Counted from the first letter of the stretch, positions 1 to 10,215 are shown. The stretch: DNA of 64,000 nt from Sphingobium baderi (GCF_001456115.1 NZ_CP013264.1:3738501-3802500), one strand, 5' to 3'. The notes: a model not told the origin generated them from the letters alone. Made by a program: numbers and translations.

Positions 1-1456
1 CGCTGTCGCGGAACACGGCAGCATGCTTCTGCATGGTATGCTGCATTTCGAGGCGGATTTTCGCGGTGGACGAGCCGCCCTTGGCGTTGCGGAAGTGATC
101 GAGGCGGCCCAGCGCCAGATCTGCCGAATCCTTGGGCAGCGGCCGATGCGCGCCATTAGGCTTGATCGTTTCCTTGAGGTGCAAGCCGGTCGCCCGGCCG
201 AATACGACAAGGTCGATCAGCGAATTGGAGCCGAGGCGATTCGCGCCATGGACCGACACGCAGGCCGCTTCGCCGACCGCATAGAGGCCCGGCACCACGA
301 CTTCGGGATCGTCGCCGACCTTTGTCACCACCTGGCCATGATAGTTACAGGGGATGCCGCCCATATTATAGTGGACGGTTGGCGTCACAGGCAGCGGCTG
401 GCGGGTGAGGTCAACGCCCGCGAAAATCTTGCCGCTTTCGGTAATGCCCGGCAGACGCTCCGCCAGCACCTTGGGATCGATGTGATCGAGGTGCAGGAAA
501 ATATGGTCCTTGTTCGGGCCGACGCCGCGCCCTTCGCGCATTTCCATCGCCATGGAGCGCGATACCACGTCGCGGCTGGCGAGATCCTTGGCCGAGGGGG
601 CATAGCGCTCCATGAAACGCTCGCCTTCGGAGTTGGTGAGGTAGCCGCCCTCGCCGCGCGCGCCTTCGGTGATGAGCACACCCGCGCCGTAGATGCCGGT
701 CGGGTGGAACTGCACGAACTCCAGATCCTGCAGAGGCAGGCCGGCGCGCAACACCATGCCGCCGCCGTCGCCAGTGCAGCTATGCGCCGAGGTGGCGGAG
801 AAATAGGCGCGGCCATAGCCGCCCGTCGCCAGCACAACCGCCTGACTGCGGAAGCGGTGGATGGAGCCATCCTCCAGGCAAATGGCGATGACGCCCCGGC
901 ATTCCTTGCCGTTCGGGCCATCTTCCATGATGAGGTCAATGGCGAAATATTCGATGTAGAAGTCCGCGTCATATTTCAGCGACTGCTGATACAGAGCGTG
1001 CAGCATGGCGTGGCCAGTGCGGTCCGCGGCGGCGCAGGTGCGCTGCACCGGCGGACCGGCGCCCATATTCTGCATATGGCCGCCAAAGGGCCGCTGGTAG
1101 ATAGTGCCATTATCGTTGCGGCTGAAAGGCACGCCGGCATGTTCCAGCTCGATCACGGCGGCGGGTGCTTCGCGCACCATATATTCAATCGCATCCTGGT
1201 CACCCAGCCAATCCGACCCCTTGACGGTGTCATACATGTGCCAGGTCCAGTGATCGGGCGAGTTATTGCCAAGGCTCGCCGCGATGCCGCCCTGCGCCGC
1301 CACGGTGTGACTGCGGGTTGGGAACAGCTTCGTGATGCAGGCGGTCTTGAGGCCCGCTTCGGCGCTGCCCATGGTCGCGCGCAAGCCCGAACCGCCCGCA
1401 CCCACAACCACGGTGTCATATGTGTGGTCGATGATCTTATAGGCTTCGGTCGACAT
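1..1456 (-). CDS. sdhA: Succinate dehydrogenase flavoprotein subunit (partial, C-terminus outside window)
   Basis: This is the catalytic FAD subunit of respiratory complex II, which oxidises succinate to fumarate on the cytoplasmic face of the inner membrane. The first residues read [18 protein letters not shown] and run into a Rossmann motif (VVVGAGGSG). A covalent-FAD site with SHTVAAQGG follows near residue 50. About 485 codons of the usual ~600 are present; the gene leaves the window at base 1. Its ATG overlaps the sdhD stop as TAATG, so the two are translationally coupled. sdhB is expected just beyond the left edge. Confidence 0.95.
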   Translation of the reverse strand, partial: MSTEAYKIIDHTYDTVVVGAGGSGLRATMGSAEAGLKTACITKLFPTRSHTVAAQGGIAASLGNNSPDHWTWHMYDTVKGSDWLGDQDAIEYMVREAPAAVIELEHAGVPFSRNDNGTIYQRPFGGHMQNMGAGPPVQRTCAAADRTGHAMLHALYQQSLKYDADFYIEYFAIDLIMEDGPNGKECRGVIAICLEDGSIHRFRSQAVVLATGGYGRAYFSATSAHSCTGDGGGMVLRAGLPLQDLEFVQFHPTGIYGAGVLITEGARGEGGYLTNSEGERFMERYAPSAKDLASRDVVSRSMAMEMREGRGVGPNKDHIFLHLDHIDPKVLAERLPGITESGKIFAGVDLTRQPLPVTPTVHYNMGGIPCNYHGQVVTKVGDDPEVVVPGLYAVGEAACVSVHGANRLGSNSLIDLVVFGRATGLHLKETIKPNGAHRPLPKDSADLALGRLDHFRNAKGGSSTAKIRLEMQHTMQKHAAVFRDS

Positions 1457-1845
1457 TATGCGGCAGCTCCCATGAAGGCTATCTTCGCAATCGCGAAGAT
1501 GCCGGCGGCCGCGCCGCCAATGGCGTAGAAGTTCAGGAGAAGAACGGACAGGAAGGCAAGGCCCTTGTCATGGACATAATCCTCCAGCATCACCTGCATC
1601 CCAAGACGCAAATGCCAGAAAATGCTGACGATCATCAGCATCATCGGCACCGCGACCAGCGGATTGGCGATCCAGTGCGTCACGCTTTCATAATCGAGGC
1701 CGGGCAGCGTCAGCAAGCTGAAGATCAGCCACAGGACGAGCAGCAGGTTGCCGACGGCGGTGTAACGCTGCGCCAGCCAGTGATGCGCGCCGTGCCGCGC
1801 CGAGCCAAGGCCACGAACGCGGCCGATTCCGGTTCCTGTTCCCAT
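1456..1845 (-). CDS. sdhD: Succinate dehydrogenase hydrophobic membrane anchor subunit
   Basis: This 129-residue membrane protein anchors the SdhAB dimer and helps form the quinone and haem site of complex II. Hydrophobic stretches are visible at about residues 30-50 ([15 protein letters not shown]), 60-80 ([19 protein letters not shown]) and 98-122. The second contains the family's typical HLRLGMQ..EDY pattern with the haem-side histidine. The start at 1845 shares one base with the end of sdhC, and the stop overlaps the sdhA ATG. An sdhC-sdhD-sdhA order is normal for alphaproteobacteria. The short Gly/Thr/Arg-rich N-terminus is variable in the family. Confidence 0.93.
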   Translation of the reverse strand: MGTGTGIGRVRGLGSARHGAHHWLAQRYTAVGNLLLVLWLIFSLLTLPGLDYESVTHWIANPLVAVPMMLMIVSIFWHLRLGMQVMLEDYVHDKGLAFLSVLLLNFYAIGGAAAGIFAIAKIAFMGAAA

Positions 1846-2240
1846 CAGAACTTACCCCCGCAGATATACACCCAGACAAGCGCCGTCACGACGACTGAAC
1901 CGATCATCGCGGCGATCGACCAGCTCTTGTTCGTCTTCAGCTCGTAACCCGCGCCCATATCGAGCACGAAGTGGCGAAGGCCGGAAAAGAGATGCTGGAA
2001 AAATGCCCAGGTCAGGCCGATCATGACGATATAGCCGATCGGCGAAGTCGCGCATTTGAGGAAGGTCGCATAGGCTTCCGGCCCGGTCGCCGCGGCAAGC
2101 AGCCACCAGACCAGCCCCAGCGCGCCGACGATGGCGAGGCCATTGCCGGTGATGCGGTGCAGGATGGAGATGGCCATGGCAGGCCCCCATTTCCATATCG
2201 TCATATGCGGCGAGAGCGGCCGGCTGGTGGATCGCGCCAT
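1845..2240 (-). CDS. sdhC: Succinate dehydrogenase cytochrome b556 subunit
   Basis: This 131-residue protein is the cytochrome b subunit of complex II. The family signature RPLSPHMTIWKW, then SILHRITGNGLA, is at the N-terminus. The haem-ligand region HLFSGLRHFVLD lies near residues 84-95, and three hydrophobic segments can be traced. It is the first gene of the minus-strand sdhCDA run. No other gene lies between its start and the divergent chemoreceptor gene at 2416, so the operon promoter should be in 2241-2415; I could not pick a convincing -35/-10 pair there. Confidence 0.94.
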   Translation of the reverse strand: MARSTSRPLSPHMTIWKWGPAMAISILHRITGNGLAIVGALGLVWWLLAAATGPEAYATFLKCATSPIGYIVMIGLTWAFFQHLFSGLRHFVLDMGAGYELKTNKSWSIAAMIGSVVVTALVWVYICGGKF

Positions 2241-2415
2241 GTCTACCCGTGTCCCTGATCTTTGTCCCTGGTTCCGCCCCCCTTAAGAGCGAACGCGGCG
2301 AAGGGCAAGGCACGGCGGAACGTGGCGCACGAAAGCTGGGATAAAGGATCGATTAACCAAAGCGGGCTATGCAGGCCGAGATGTGATCGCGCACCATTCA
2401 GGGACACCTTATTCT

Positions 2416-3744
2416 ATGTCGTCTGCCGCAAACAGCTGGATCATCCAGGCCGACAACCTGGCCGAACTGGACCCCACCATCGGGCCTGAAGCGCTGGAAA
2501 TATATGGGTTGATCGAAGATTCCCTCGATATCGTCGCGCAGACATTCTTCAATACCTATGCGGCCGAAGCGAAGTTGACCGAACATCTGTCGCCAGAAGC
2601 ACTGCGTAAGATCGAGGTCAGCACGCGTCACTATGTGCGGGAAAAGCTGTTGCGCTTCGATGCCGGGGAATGGGGTAACATCGCGACCGCTTGCGCCCGC
2701 CACGCGAGCAAGCATGACTTGCCCGTGGCCGCGGTGCTGGCTTCGATCGCGCGCGGCGATGAAAAGATCGCGGAACTTGTCTGCGACCGCATCTGGGACG
2801 ACAGGCCGCGCTGCCAAAGGCTGCTGCGGACGGTCAACCGCATGTCCATGATGAGCATCGGCATGATGAGCAACGCCATGGCGCAGGACATCGCCGATGC
2901 CCGGCGCACCGAGCGGATGCACTTTGGCGCCCTGTTCGAACAGCGAATCGTCGCCGAAATCGACAGCGCGTCGCATCTGGGCGAATCGCTACGCGAACAG
3001 GCCAAGGACGCATCCGCCGCCACGCGCGGCATGTTGGGAAAGGCATCCGAGGTCGCCGCCGCCGCCGAGCAGTCGGCGCTCGCCATGCGGGACGCAGCGC
3101 AGACCTCCGCCGGACTGATCCGCGCCATCGACGATGCCCGCGCCGAAGTGGAAAGCGCCGCGGATGTGGCGCAGCGGGCCGCCCAGCAGTCGAGCGACGC
3201 CGTCACCATGTCCGCAACCCTTTCCGAACATGCCAAGTCGATCGAATCGATCCTGGGCCTGATCCGCGACATTGCGGGGCAAACCAATCTGCTTGCGCTC
3301 AACGCCACAATAGAGGCGGCGCGCGCGGGTGACGCAGGGCGCGGATTCGCCGTCGTCGCGCAGGAAGTGAAGAGCCTCGCCAACCAGACCGCCCGGGCGA
3401 CCGATGAAATCGCAGGCAAGATCGCCGACATTCAGACATCGACCAGCCAGTCCGTCCAGACCAACGAACGCATCCGCGACACGGTGGGCGAGGTGCAGAC
3501 CAGCGCCCAGCGCATCCGTCACGCCATGGACTTGCAAGCCCAGACCGTGACCATGATAACGGCAGCCGTGGACGAGACCGCCCTTGCCGCCGATTCGATG
3601 TCGAGCACCATTTCGGCAATCCGGCAGGACACCGAAGTGGTCGCATCGGAAATCGACCAGCTTGAACGCGGCTTCATGACGGTGGAAGGCAAGTTGTCGG
3701 GCCTGCGGGTCGCATCGTCGGACTTCAGCCGGCAGGTCGCTTAA
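2416..3744 (+). CDS. Soluble methyl-accepting chemotaxis protein, probable globin-coupled sensor
   Basis: The C-terminal half is a chemoreceptor signalling domain. The hairpin tip [20 protein letters not shown] and following [15 protein letters not shown] are unmistakable. No transmembrane segment is present, so it is cytoplasmic. The N-terminal ~170 residues look like a protoglobin/HemAT sensor domain: helical, with [14 protein letters not shown] where globin-coupled sensors carry the proximal haem histidine. That assignment is inference from pattern only. I chose ATG 2416 (MSSAANSW); an in-frame GTG at 2383 would add 11 residues. No che genes lie nearby, so it is an orphan receptor, plausibly for oxygen or another haem ligand. 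Confidence 0.88.
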   Translation: MSSAANSWIIQADNLAELDPTIGPEALEIYGLIEDSLDIVAQTFFNTYAAEAKLTEHLSPEALRKIEVSTRHYVREKLLRFDAGEWGNIATACARHASKHDLPVAAVLASIARGDEKIAELVCDRIWDDRPRCQRLLRTVNRMSMMSIGMMSNAMAQDIADARRTERMHFGALFEQRIVAEIDSASHLGESLREQAKDASAATRGMLGKASEVAAAAEQSALAMRDAAQTSAGLIRAIDDARAEVESAADVAQRAAQQSSDAVTMSATLSEHAKSIESILGLIRDIAGQTNLLALNATIEAARAGDAGRGFAVVAQEVKSLANQTARATDEIAGKIADIQTSTSQSVQTNERIRDTVGEVQTSAQRIRHAMDLQAQTVTMITAAVDETALAADSMSSTISAIRQDTEVVASEIDQLERGFMTVEGKLSGLRVASSDFSRQVA

Positions 3745-3860
3745 GGAGCGGAGACGGCTGGTTGAATGAGGATTATAGGTGGATTGGAGACTATCCGCCT
3801 CCTTCCCTGTTCATCCTGGATAGGGGCCGAGCGAAATCGAAGAGGCTGGCGCATCCCTCA

Positions 3861-3914
3861 TGTCCTTCGATACGTCCCCTCGACAAGCTCAGTGGCTGCT
3901 CAGGACGAACGGAT
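3861..3914. repeat. REP-like palindromic element
   Basis: The stretch contains CCTTCGATACG, CGACAAGCTCAG and CTCAGGACGAACGGA in the arrangement seen again at 48521-48567. It belongs to the family of short extragenic palindromes scattered through the window. The 277-base gap 3745-4021 holds this and no convincing gene; a segment matching GGCGGGTTTCGGCCAT on the minus strand (near 3930-3955) recurs near 60681. Confidence 0.65.
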
Positions 3915-4021
3915 GTGGGTTATGTCCATAAATGGCCGAAACCCGCCACATGAAACATAAGTCTGCGGACTCCATACGCCCAATACTTCCCCTCCCCTTA
4001 TCCGTGCAGTAAGGCGGCGGC

Positions 4022-5017
4022 ATGAACGATACCGCCGATCTCGTCCAAAGCTGGAAAGTCACGCTCCCCTGCACCCGCGCCGAGGCCGAGGCGCTGGAAA
4101 GCGACATTGCCGCCTTCTCGATGATGGATCGGCCGCCGGTGCTGATGACCAGCGAGGCGGAGCCGGACAATGACGATAGCTGGCGACTGGAAGCCTATTT
4201 CGAGGGCAAGCCCAGCGCCGCCGCGGTGAAGTTGTTGCGGACGCTGGTGCCAAGCGCTACGCGCATCAGGCCCGCGATCGAGCAACTGCCCAACGAAGAT
4301 TGGGTGACGCTGAGCCAGCAGGGGCTGGAACCTGTCACTGCCGGGCGCTTTCATGTCCGCAACCTGCCCGGCGATCCCGAACTGCCCGGCCATGTCAACT
4401 TCTTGATCGGAGCCAGCCGCGCTTTCGGCACGGGCCAGCATGAGACGACCTCGGGCTGTCTGATGATGCTGGACCGAATGCACCGCATAGGGATGCGGTT
4501 CCGCAACGTCGCCGATATCGGCACGGGCACAGGACTGCTCGCCTTCGCGGCGCTGCGCCTGTGGCCGCGCGCCCAGGCGACGGCTTCGGATATCGATCCG
4601 GTCGCAGTGGAGGTCAGCGCGGACAATGCGCGGGCCAATGGCGTGCGGCTGGGCGCGGTTGCCGGTCAGGTCATCCTGTGCATGGCGGCGGGCGCGGACC
4701 ATCCCGTCATCACAGGGCGCGCGCCCTATGACCTCCTGATCGCCAACATCCTCGCGGGGCCGCTGATCGAACTGGCGCCATCGCTCTGCGCGCTGGTCGA
4801 AGAAGGTGGAACGATCGTGCTGGCGGGACTATTGAAGGAACAGGCCGACGCGGTGCTGGCGGCCTATCGGGCGCAGGGAATGCGGCTTGCCGAACGGAGC
4901 GACCGGGGCGACTGGCCGACGCTGCGGCTTCGCAAACGGCCGCGGATCGGTTGGAAGCGCCCGCGCCGCATCAACAGCGCGGAACGAGGCGAGGCTTGGG
5001 GGTTTGGGAGTATCTGA
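4022..5017 (+). CDS. prmA: Ribosomal protein L11 methyltransferase
   Basis: PrmA trimethylates ribosomal protein L11 using S-adenosylmethionine. The diagnostic motifs are AFGTGQHETT followed by the SAM-binding loop DIGTGTG, an acidic SDIDPVAVE strand end, and the LLIANILAGPL motif. At 331 residues it is slightly longer than the usual ~300, with a basic C-terminal tail (RKRPRIGWKRPRR) that is probably lineage-specific. ATG 4022 follows a G-rich stretch. The downstream hydrolase starts only two bases after the stop, so the two are likely co-transcribed. Confidence 0.92.
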   Translation: MNDTADLVQSWKVTLPCTRAEAEALESDIAAFSMMDRPPVLMTSEAEPDNDDSWRLEAYFEGKPSAAAVKLLRTLVPSATRIRPAIEQLPNEDWVTLSQQGLEPVTAGRFHVRNLPGDPELPGHVNFLIGASRAFGTGQHETTSGCLMMLDRMHRIGMRFRNVADIGTGTGLLAFAALRLWPRAQATASDIDPVAVEVSADNARANGVRLGAVAGQVILCMAAGADHPVITGRAPYDLLIANILAGPLIELAPSLCALVEEGGTIVLAGLLKEQADAVLAAYRAQGMRLAERSDRGDWPTLRLRKRPRIGWKRPRRINSAERGEAWGFGSI

Positions 5018-5019
5018 CC

Positions 5020-5739
5020 ATGACAATTCAACGCCAGACCATTGTGCATGAAGGACCGGGCGGCCTATTCGAAAGCATGGCCGTGTTCGATGACGCCACG
5101 ACCGGGAGCGTGCCGGGCGTGCTGCTGTTCCCCAATGTGATGGGAACGAAGGAAGCGGATTTCGTCTATGCAGAAGAGGTCGCGGCATTGGGCTATGCCG
5201 TGCTGGTCGCGGATATCTTTGGGCAGGGCAATCGCACGACGCGGGCGGACGAGGATTTCGGGCGCTATATGAATGTCGTGAACAATGATCGCGCCCTGCT
5301 GCGCGATCGGATTAACGCGGCGCATGATGTGCTTAAGGGGCGTGATGAGGTGGACGCTGCCCGGACGGCGGCGCTGGGCTTCTGCTTTGGCGGGAAATGC
5401 GTGCTGGATCTGGCGCGCAGCGGGGCCGACATTGCGGGCGGGGTGAGCTTTCACGGCGTCTATGACGCGCCATCCTTTCCCAATGCAGTCATCCGGGCGA
5501 AGCTGTTGATCTGTCACGGCTGGGACGATCCCATCGCGCCGCCTGAGGCAACCGTTGCGCTGGCAACGGAATTGACCGAGGCGGGATGCGACTGGCAGAT
5601 CCATGCTTATGGCCAGACCGGCCACGCCTTTACAGACAAGTCGGTGCACATGCCCGACAAAGGCATGGCCTATAGCCCGCATGCAGACCACCGCAGCTTC
5701 CGGGCGATGAAGGATTTCCTGAGCGATCTGTTCGATTGA
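5020..5739 (+). CDS. Dienelactone hydrolase family protein
   Basis: This 239-residue alpha/beta hydrolase has the dienelactone hydrolase triad. The nucleophile is Cys122 in LGFCFGGKC, the acid is Asp near 170 in HGWDDPIAPP, and the histidine is near 202 in GQTGHAFTD. Family members cleave dienelactones in chlorocatechol degradation, but many chromosomal copies act on other small esters. No aromatic-degradation genes flank it, so the substrate is unknown. The ATG is preceded by prmA's stop and the reading frame is open further upstream, but the start at 5020 gives the normal family N-terminus. Confidence 0.88.
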   Translation: MTIQRQTIVHEGPGGLFESMAVFDDATTGSVPGVLLFPNVMGTKEADFVYAEEVAALGYAVLVADIFGQGNRTTRADEDFGRYMNVVNNDRALLRDRINAAHDVLKGRDEVDAARTAALGFCFGGKCVLDLARSGADIAGGVSFHGVYDAPSFPNAVIRAKLLICHGWDDPIAPPEATVALATELTEAGCDWQIHAYGQTGHAFTDKSVHMPDKGMAYSPHADHRSFRAMKDFLSDLFD

Positions 5740-5840
5740 ACGATTGGCAAACGACCGGTGACGGCCGTCACTTCATCGTCAACCTGAACTCGTTTAGCAT
5801 GACGGCGTGCGATAAATCCCTAACGCACCCACGGACAAAC

Positions 5841-6971
5841 TCAAATCTCGTCGATCATCTCGGCCAGCACGGCAAGGCAATCCTTGCCCAACTGCATCGA
5901 GCGGGCGGGTGACCAGCCATAGTCCGCGTCGGGCAGGTCATCATTGTCCTTGAACGGCATTTCCAGCGTCATCGCCACCGCGCCGAAGCGTTCGGCAAGC
6001 TGGTTGGTGGACATGGACAGGTTCGCCTTCCCTTCCCCTGCGATGGGATAGCCGCGTTTCGTCTGGAAGTCGGGCGTGCGCACGGCCAGCGTGTCGCGAT
6101 AGCGATGGAACAGACCCAACTGCCGGTCCGTGATCGACGGTATGCCTTCAAAGCCCGCAAGGAAAACGGCGGGAATGGCCTCGTCGCCATGCACGTCCAT
6201 CGCGAAGTCGACGCCGCTTTCCTCCATCGCCGCGCGGACGAGGAAAACCTCGGGACTGCGCTCCATCAAAGGTTCGTGCCATTCGCGGTTGAGGTTCACG
6301 CCCGCCGCGTTGGTACGCAAATGCCCGCGCCGACTGCCGTCCGGGTTCATGTTGGGGACGATGTGGAAGGTCGCTTTCTGGCGGAGCAGGCGGGCCACGG
6401 CGTCCTCCTCATCCGTCAGGCGTTCCAGCGCGCCTTCCATCCACCATTCGGCCATGCTTTCGCCGGGATGCTGGCGGGCATAGAGCCACACCTGCTTTGG
6501 GCCGTCCCCCAACGTCAAAAGATCGAGCGGTTGACCGTCGAGCGTCACTCCAAGCTCGCGATGGACGACACCCGGCTGGCAGGCCGCCCAGGCGATCAGA
6601 TCATGATGACGCTCCATCGAATAGGGCGCGAAATAGGCGACCCAGACCGCGTTGCTATCCGGCGAGAGACGGATGGTGAGCGTGCCGTTCGCATAATCGG
6701 TATCGGCGAGCAGCCAATTTTCCCGATCCTCGCTGTAGCGCGCCTTATAGCCCTTCCAGCCATCGGGATAGGCCGATGACCCGCAATTGGTGATGGCCAG
6801 TTCCACGTCCCGTCCGGCGACGCCCGCCACGCGGAAGTGGAACCATTGATAGAAATCACTCTGATTGTCGCGGACAATCTCCAGCGTGGCGCGGACAGCC
6901 GCCGGCATGTCGTTGACAGAAAGAAGGCGAATATTGCCGCTGTCGAAAGCGCTCGAAATAGAGATGGTCAT
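5841..6971 (-). CDS. M14 family zinc carboxypeptidase (cytosolic carboxypeptidase-like)
   Basis: This 376-residue protein resembles bacterial members of the cytosolic carboxypeptidase (M14D) group. An N-terminal beta-sandwich domain (about 1-120) precedes the peptidase domain. Zinc ligands are visible in [11 protein letters not shown] (His and Glu), then the substrate-binding [11 protein letters not shown] and LNREW motifs, and the third ligand in DVHGDE. The C-terminal ALEMPFKDN supplies the catalytic Glu. There is no signal peptide. The ATG overlaps the stop of the upstream lipoprotein gene (ATGA), so both are translated from one message. The substrate is not evident. Confidence 0.87.
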   Translation of the reverse strand: MTISISSAFDSGNIRLLSVNDMPAAVRATLEIVRDNQSDFYQWFHFRVAGVAGRDVELAITNCGSSAYPDGWKGYKARYSEDRENWLLADTDYANGTLTIRLSPDSNAVWVAYFAPYSMERHHDLIAWAACQPGVVHRELGVTLDGQPLDLLTLGDGPKQVWLYARQHPGESMAEWWMEGALERLTDEEDAVARLLRQKATFHIVPNMNPDGSRRGHLRTNAAGVNLNREWHEPLMERSPEVFLVRAAMEESGVDFAMDVHGDEAIPAVFLAGFEGIPSITDRQLGLFHRYRDTLAVRTPDFQTKRGYPIAGEGKANLSMSTNQLAERFGAVAMTLEMPFKDNDDLPDADYGWSPARSMQLGKDCLAVLAEMIDEI

Positions 6972-7564
6972 TTGACGGTTATAGTGCGGCCTGACTCGCC
7001 CGGATAGCCCTGGATCAACGCTGTCGCGAGCTTTCCGGCGGCAAGGCCGGGCTGCGCGGCGGGGCTGCCTTCGCGCGCTTCCGTCACGGCGCGGCCTTCC
7101 CAGACGGTGGTCGAATCGGAGCGGCGGCGGATCTGCACCTGGAGTTCGGTGGACACGATGTCCTTGGGCTTGCCCGACAGGTTGATGCCGATGCCTACGC
7201 CAAGGCCCGAATAGCCGCCGCTACCAACGCCGCCGCCTACGCCGACGCTGACGGGCTTGCCGCTGCGGTCATAGCCGGTAGGCCGAAAGCCCCGCCGAAA
7301 GGCGACCAGCGCGACATAATCGCTCTTCGCGCCTTCGGCGGCGGGGGTGAAGCCGACCTTCTGCAATTCCTGCTGCACCGCATTGGAATAGGTGCGATAT
7401 TCCAGGCTGACATCTGGATTTCCGGGCATTTCCTCCACCGCAACGGTGCCGCTGTGCGCCGGATCGCCGACATGGAAACGCGTCACCTCCACCGGCGGCA
7501 CAGCCGTCGCGCAGGCAGCCAGTGACAGGGCGAGACAGCAGGGAAGAACGATCTTTTTCAGCAT
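6968..7564 (-). CDS. DUF4136-type lipoprotein
   Basis: The start at 7564 gives a classic lipoprotein signal peptide, [18 protein letters not shown], with a LAAC lipobox, preceded by a GGGAGTG ribosome-binding site. The mature part contains [23 protein letters not shown] and a glycine-rich [19 protein letters not shown] stretch, as in DUF4136 lipoproteins. It should be an outer- or inner-membrane-anchored periplasmic protein of unknown role. A longer frame (to 7606) is open, but that start would spoil the signal peptide. It is coupled to the M14 peptidase. Confidence 0.82.
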   Translation of the reverse strand: MLKKIVLPCCLALSLAACATAVPPVEVTRFHVGDPAHSGTVAVEEMPGNPDVSLEYRTYSNAVQQELQKVGFTPAAEGAKSDYVALVAFRRGFRPTGYDRSGKPVSVGVGGGVGSGGYSGLGVGIGINLSGKPKDIVSTELQVQIRRRSDSTTVWEGRAVTEAREGSPAAQPGLAAGKLATALIQGYPGESGRTITVK

Positions 7565-7782
7565 GGATGCACTCCCAACAAAATATATGCCCTGACACGT
7601 TGCCACGCGGCGGATTCCTTCCCGGGCCGGGCCGGTTCCAGATGAACCCGGATCGGCTTCTTCTTTTTACTGTCATTTCCGAGTCGGCGGATGATTTCAT
7701 CTGCCTGATAAATCACTCTAACGCATCAGCCACGGCTTTGCTGCATGCAGGATGAATGGCGGGAAAAGAGGGCTGCTCACCC

Positions 7783-7811
7783 TTGACTTTCGCCCTTCCC
7801 GCCCATAGGGG
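7783..7811 (+). promoter_or_regulatory. Possible promoter of the L36 gene
   Basis: TTGACT at 7783-7788 is followed after 17 bases by a weak TAGGGG. The pair lies about 50 bases upstream of the rpmJ ATG and inside an inverted repeat (GGCGGGAA 7759-7766, TTCCCGCC 7796-7803). The -35 is good and the -10 poor, so this is tentative. The gap 7565-7859 otherwise shows no gene. Confidence 0.35.
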
Positions 7812-7859
7812 CAGCGCTTCGATTTTCCGATCATAAAGATTCATCAAAGGCTGGCTTCC

Positions 7860-7985
7860 ATGAAGATCCGCAATTCGCTCAAGTCGCTCAAGGACCGTCA
7901 CCGGGACAACCGCGTGATCCGTCGTCGCGGCCGCACCTATGTCATCAACAAGACCAACCGCCGCTTCAAGGCTCGCCAGGGCTAA
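7860..7985 (+). CDS. rpmJ: 50S ribosomal protein L36
   Basis: This 41-residue, strongly basic protein reads [17 protein letters not shown] then [13 protein letters not shown] and ends RRFKARQG. That matches the L36 variant common in alphaproteobacteria, which lacks the four zinc-binding Cys/His residues of the classical form. It completes the large ribosomal subunit near the peptidyl-transferase centre. It is a standalone gene here, not part of the spc operon, which is usual for this variant. Confidence 0.95.
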   Translation: MKIRNSLKSLKDRHRDNRVIRRRGRTYVINKTNRRFKARQG

Positions 7986-7989
7986 ACAA

Positions 7990-8035
7990 GGCATCGCGCG
8001 GAAAAGTGGGCACCGGTTGTCCGTTTTAACGATGC
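7990..8035. repeat. Alphaproteobacterial extragenic palindrome
   Basis: GCATCG and CGATGC flank a core reading GGAAAAGTGGGCACCGG followed by TTGTCCG. A close relative lies at 44171-44206. This core is a familiar dispersed palindrome in alphaproteobacterial genomes. It sits between rpmJ and the HAD gene and could act as a stem-loop at the 3' end of the rpmJ message. Confidence 0.6.
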
Positions 8036-8036
8036 A

Positions 8037-8678
8037 ATGACTGAAGCCGTGGCGGAGGTCGCCGCCGTCATCTTCGACGTCGGCAATGTCCTCTATCACT
8101 GGAATCCCAGGATTCTTTACGAGCGCCTGATCCCCGACGATCAGGCGCTTGACGCATTTCTGCGCGACGTGGTGACAGCGGAATGGCATTTCCAGCATGA
8201 TGCGGGCCGCTCCTTCGCGGAAACCAGCGCGGAACTGATCGCGCGGCATCCCGGCCATGCGGACCTGATCCGCCTGTGGGGTGAACGCTTCATCGATAGC
8301 GTGACACCGATGGTTGATGGCATGGCGCAGATCGTTGCGGACCTGCATGAAGGCGGCATCCCGCTGTTCGCCATCACCAATTTCAGCGCAGAGTTCTGGC
8401 AGGCTTTCCATGCGCGGGAGGCGGCCTTCTTCTTACCCTTTCGCGACATTGTGGTTTCAGGTGTCGAAAAGATGGTGAAGCCCGACCCCGCCATTTTCCG
8501 GCTGGCGCTGGAGCGATTCGGTGCAGTGGCGGGCAAAACCCTTTTCATCGACGACCGTGAGGAGAATGTGGCGGGCGCGCGAGCCTTGGGAATGCACGGC
8601 CATCTGTTTCGCGATGCACTAACACTGCGGAAAGAACTGGCCGCGCTGGGACTCCTTCCCTCTATTCCCGTCCTTTGA
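8037..8678 (+). CDS. HAD-superfamily (subfamily IA) hydrolase
   Basis: This 213-residue protein has HAD motif I as FDVGNVLYHWNP, motif II threonine/asparagine in AITNFSAEFW, motif III lysine in VKPDPAIFRLAL and motif IV in LFIDDREENV. The second motif I aspartate is replaced by glycine-asparagine (DVGN), as in the YihX-type sugar-phosphate phosphatases, so a small phosphorylated metabolite is the likely substrate. The gene converges on pyk and overlaps its last 17 bases. Confidence 0.87.
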   Translation: MTEAVAEVAAVIFDVGNVLYHWNPRILYERLIPDDQALDAFLRDVVTAEWHFQHDAGRSFAETSAELIARHPGHADLIRLWGERFIDSVTPMVDGMAQIVADLHEGGIPLFAITNFSAEFWQAFHAREAAFFLPFRDIVVSGVEKMVKPDPAIFRLALERFGAVAGKTLFIDDREENVAGARALGMHGHLFRDALTLRKELAALGLLPSIPVL

Positions 8679-10113
8679 GTTCATCGCCGCGAATAGTGGC
8701 GACGTGCAGCACATTGGTCGACCCGGGCGTGCCAAAGGGGACGCCAGCCAGCACGACGATCTTCCCGCCCTTTTCCACCATGCCATGACGCAGCGCCATG
8801 CGGCGGGCTTTGCCGATCATCTCCTCGAAATTGCCGACGTCCTTTGTCCGCACGGCATGAACGCCCCATGTGAGGCCCAGCTTCCGCGCCGTGTCGAGTC
8901 GCGGCGTCAGCGCGAGTATCGACACGAGCGGCCGCTCGCGAGCCACCCGCCGCACCGTGCTGCCCGATGTGGTGTAGCAAGTGATCGCGCTCGCTCCGAC
9001 AACGGAAACTATGCCGCCCGCGCCTTCCGCCAGCGCATCGGCGGTGGTGGCGTCGGGCTGCGTCTCGGTGAAATGCAACCGCGCGAAATAGCCGGGATCG
9101 CGTTCCACGCTGTGCGCGATACTGTCCATCATCGCGACGGCTTCCTGAGGCCAGTCGCCCGCCGCAGTTTCCGCCGAAAGCATGATCGCGTCCGCCCCGT
9201 CATAGACGGCGGTGGCGACGTCCGACACTTCCGCGCGGGTAGGCGTGGGCGCCTTTATCATCGATTCGAGCATCTGTGTCGCCACCACGACCGGGCGGCC
9301 CATGCGGCGGGCGGTGGCGACGATCTGCTTTTGCAGTGGCGGCACAGCCTGCGGCGGCAACTCCACGCCCAGATCGCCACGCGCTACCATCACGCCATCG
9401 GACAGTTCCAAGATTTCCTCCAGGCGCTGCACGGCGGAGGGCTTTTCGATCTTCGCCATCAGCGCGCCATGACCGCCCATCAGCCGCCGCGCTTCGGCCA
9501 GATCTTCCGGCCGCTGAACGAAGCTGAGCGCGATCCAGTCCAGCCCCTGTTCGATCGCGAAAGCCAGATCGCGGCGGTCCTTGTCGGTGAGCGCGGGCAC
9601 CGGCACGACCACGTCCGGCACATTGACGCCCTTGCGGTTGGACAGCGCGCCACCGACCTCCACCACCGTTTCGATGCGATCGTCCGAGACTGCCTTGACG
9701 CGCAGCACCAGCTTGCCGTCATCCAGCAGCAGCCGGGTTTCGGGCACCAGCGCGGCATAAATTTCCGGATGGGGCAAGTTCGCCCGCTTGGCGTCGCCCG
9801 GCTTTTCATCGCGGTCGAGAATGAAGCACGCGCCGGTTTTGAGTACCGCTAATCCGCGCGCGAAGGTGCCGACGCGTAGCTTCGGTCCCTGAAGGTCGCC
9901 CAATATGGTGGTAGGCCGTCCATATTCCTTTTCGAGCGCGCGGATGGCGGCGATGCGGGCGGCGTGATCCTCATGATTGCCATGGCTCATATTGATGCGG
10001 AACGCGTCCGCTCCGGCGACGAACAGCGCGCGGATCATCTCCGGCGTGTCGCTGGCCGGGCCAAGGGTCGCGAGAATGCGGACCTTGCGCGAGCGGGGCG
10101 GCAATCTTGTCAT
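8662..10113 (-). CDS. pyk: Pyruvate kinase
   Basis: This 483-residue enzyme converts phosphoenolpyruvate and ADP to pyruvate and ATP in glycolysis or the Entner-Doudoroff pathway. Visible motifs are RKVRILATLGPAS and FRINMSHG at the N-terminus, the active-site signature ALMAKIEKPSAVQ, MVARGDLGVELP, and ATQMLESMI with SAETAAGDWP. The length fits type II enzymes. An AGGAGAAG site precedes the ATG. It diverges from DUF1244, with about 100 bases for both promoters. Confidence 0.97.
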   Translation of the reverse strand: MTRLPPRSRKVRILATLGPASDTPEMIRALFVAGADAFRINMSHGNHEDHAARIAAIRALEKEYGRPTTILGDLQGPKLRVGTFARGLAVLKTGACFILDRDEKPGDAKRANLPHPEIYAALVPETRLLLDDGKLVLRVKAVSDDRIETVVEVGGALSNRKGVNVPDVVVPVPALTDKDRRDLAFAIEQGLDWIALSFVQRPEDLAEARRLMGGHGALMAKIEKPSAVQRLEEILELSDGVMVARGDLGVELPPQAVPPLQKQIVATARRMGRPVVVATQMLESMIKAPTPTRAEVSDVATAVYDGADAIMLSAETAAGDWPQEAVAMMDSIAHSVERDPGYFARLHFTETQPDATTADALAEGAGGIVSVVGASAITCYTTSGSTVRRVARERPLVSILALTPRLDTARKLGLTWGVHAVRTKDVGNFEEMIGKARRMALRHGMVEKGGKIVVLAGVPFGTPGSTNVLHVATIRGDELKGRE

Positions 10114-10215
10114 TATCTTCTCCTGGGCATAGGGTCGCCCCTGGCTTGCCTGGGCGCGGTTATCGGTTATCCATGCTGCACGACAGGATTGTGTAGATCA
10201 GCGAAAGGCTTCGCC

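Noticed and set aside
23..1528. 501-codon plus-strand frame over sdhA
   Set aside because: The minus strand encodes a conserved flavoprotein with a covalent-FAD motif; the plus frame shows no family features.
5758..5771. Perfect palindrome GTGACGGCCGTCAC after the dienelactone hydrolase gene
   Set aside because: It is short, has no T run and no neighbouring regulator; a chance palindrome or part of a small REP is enough to explain it.
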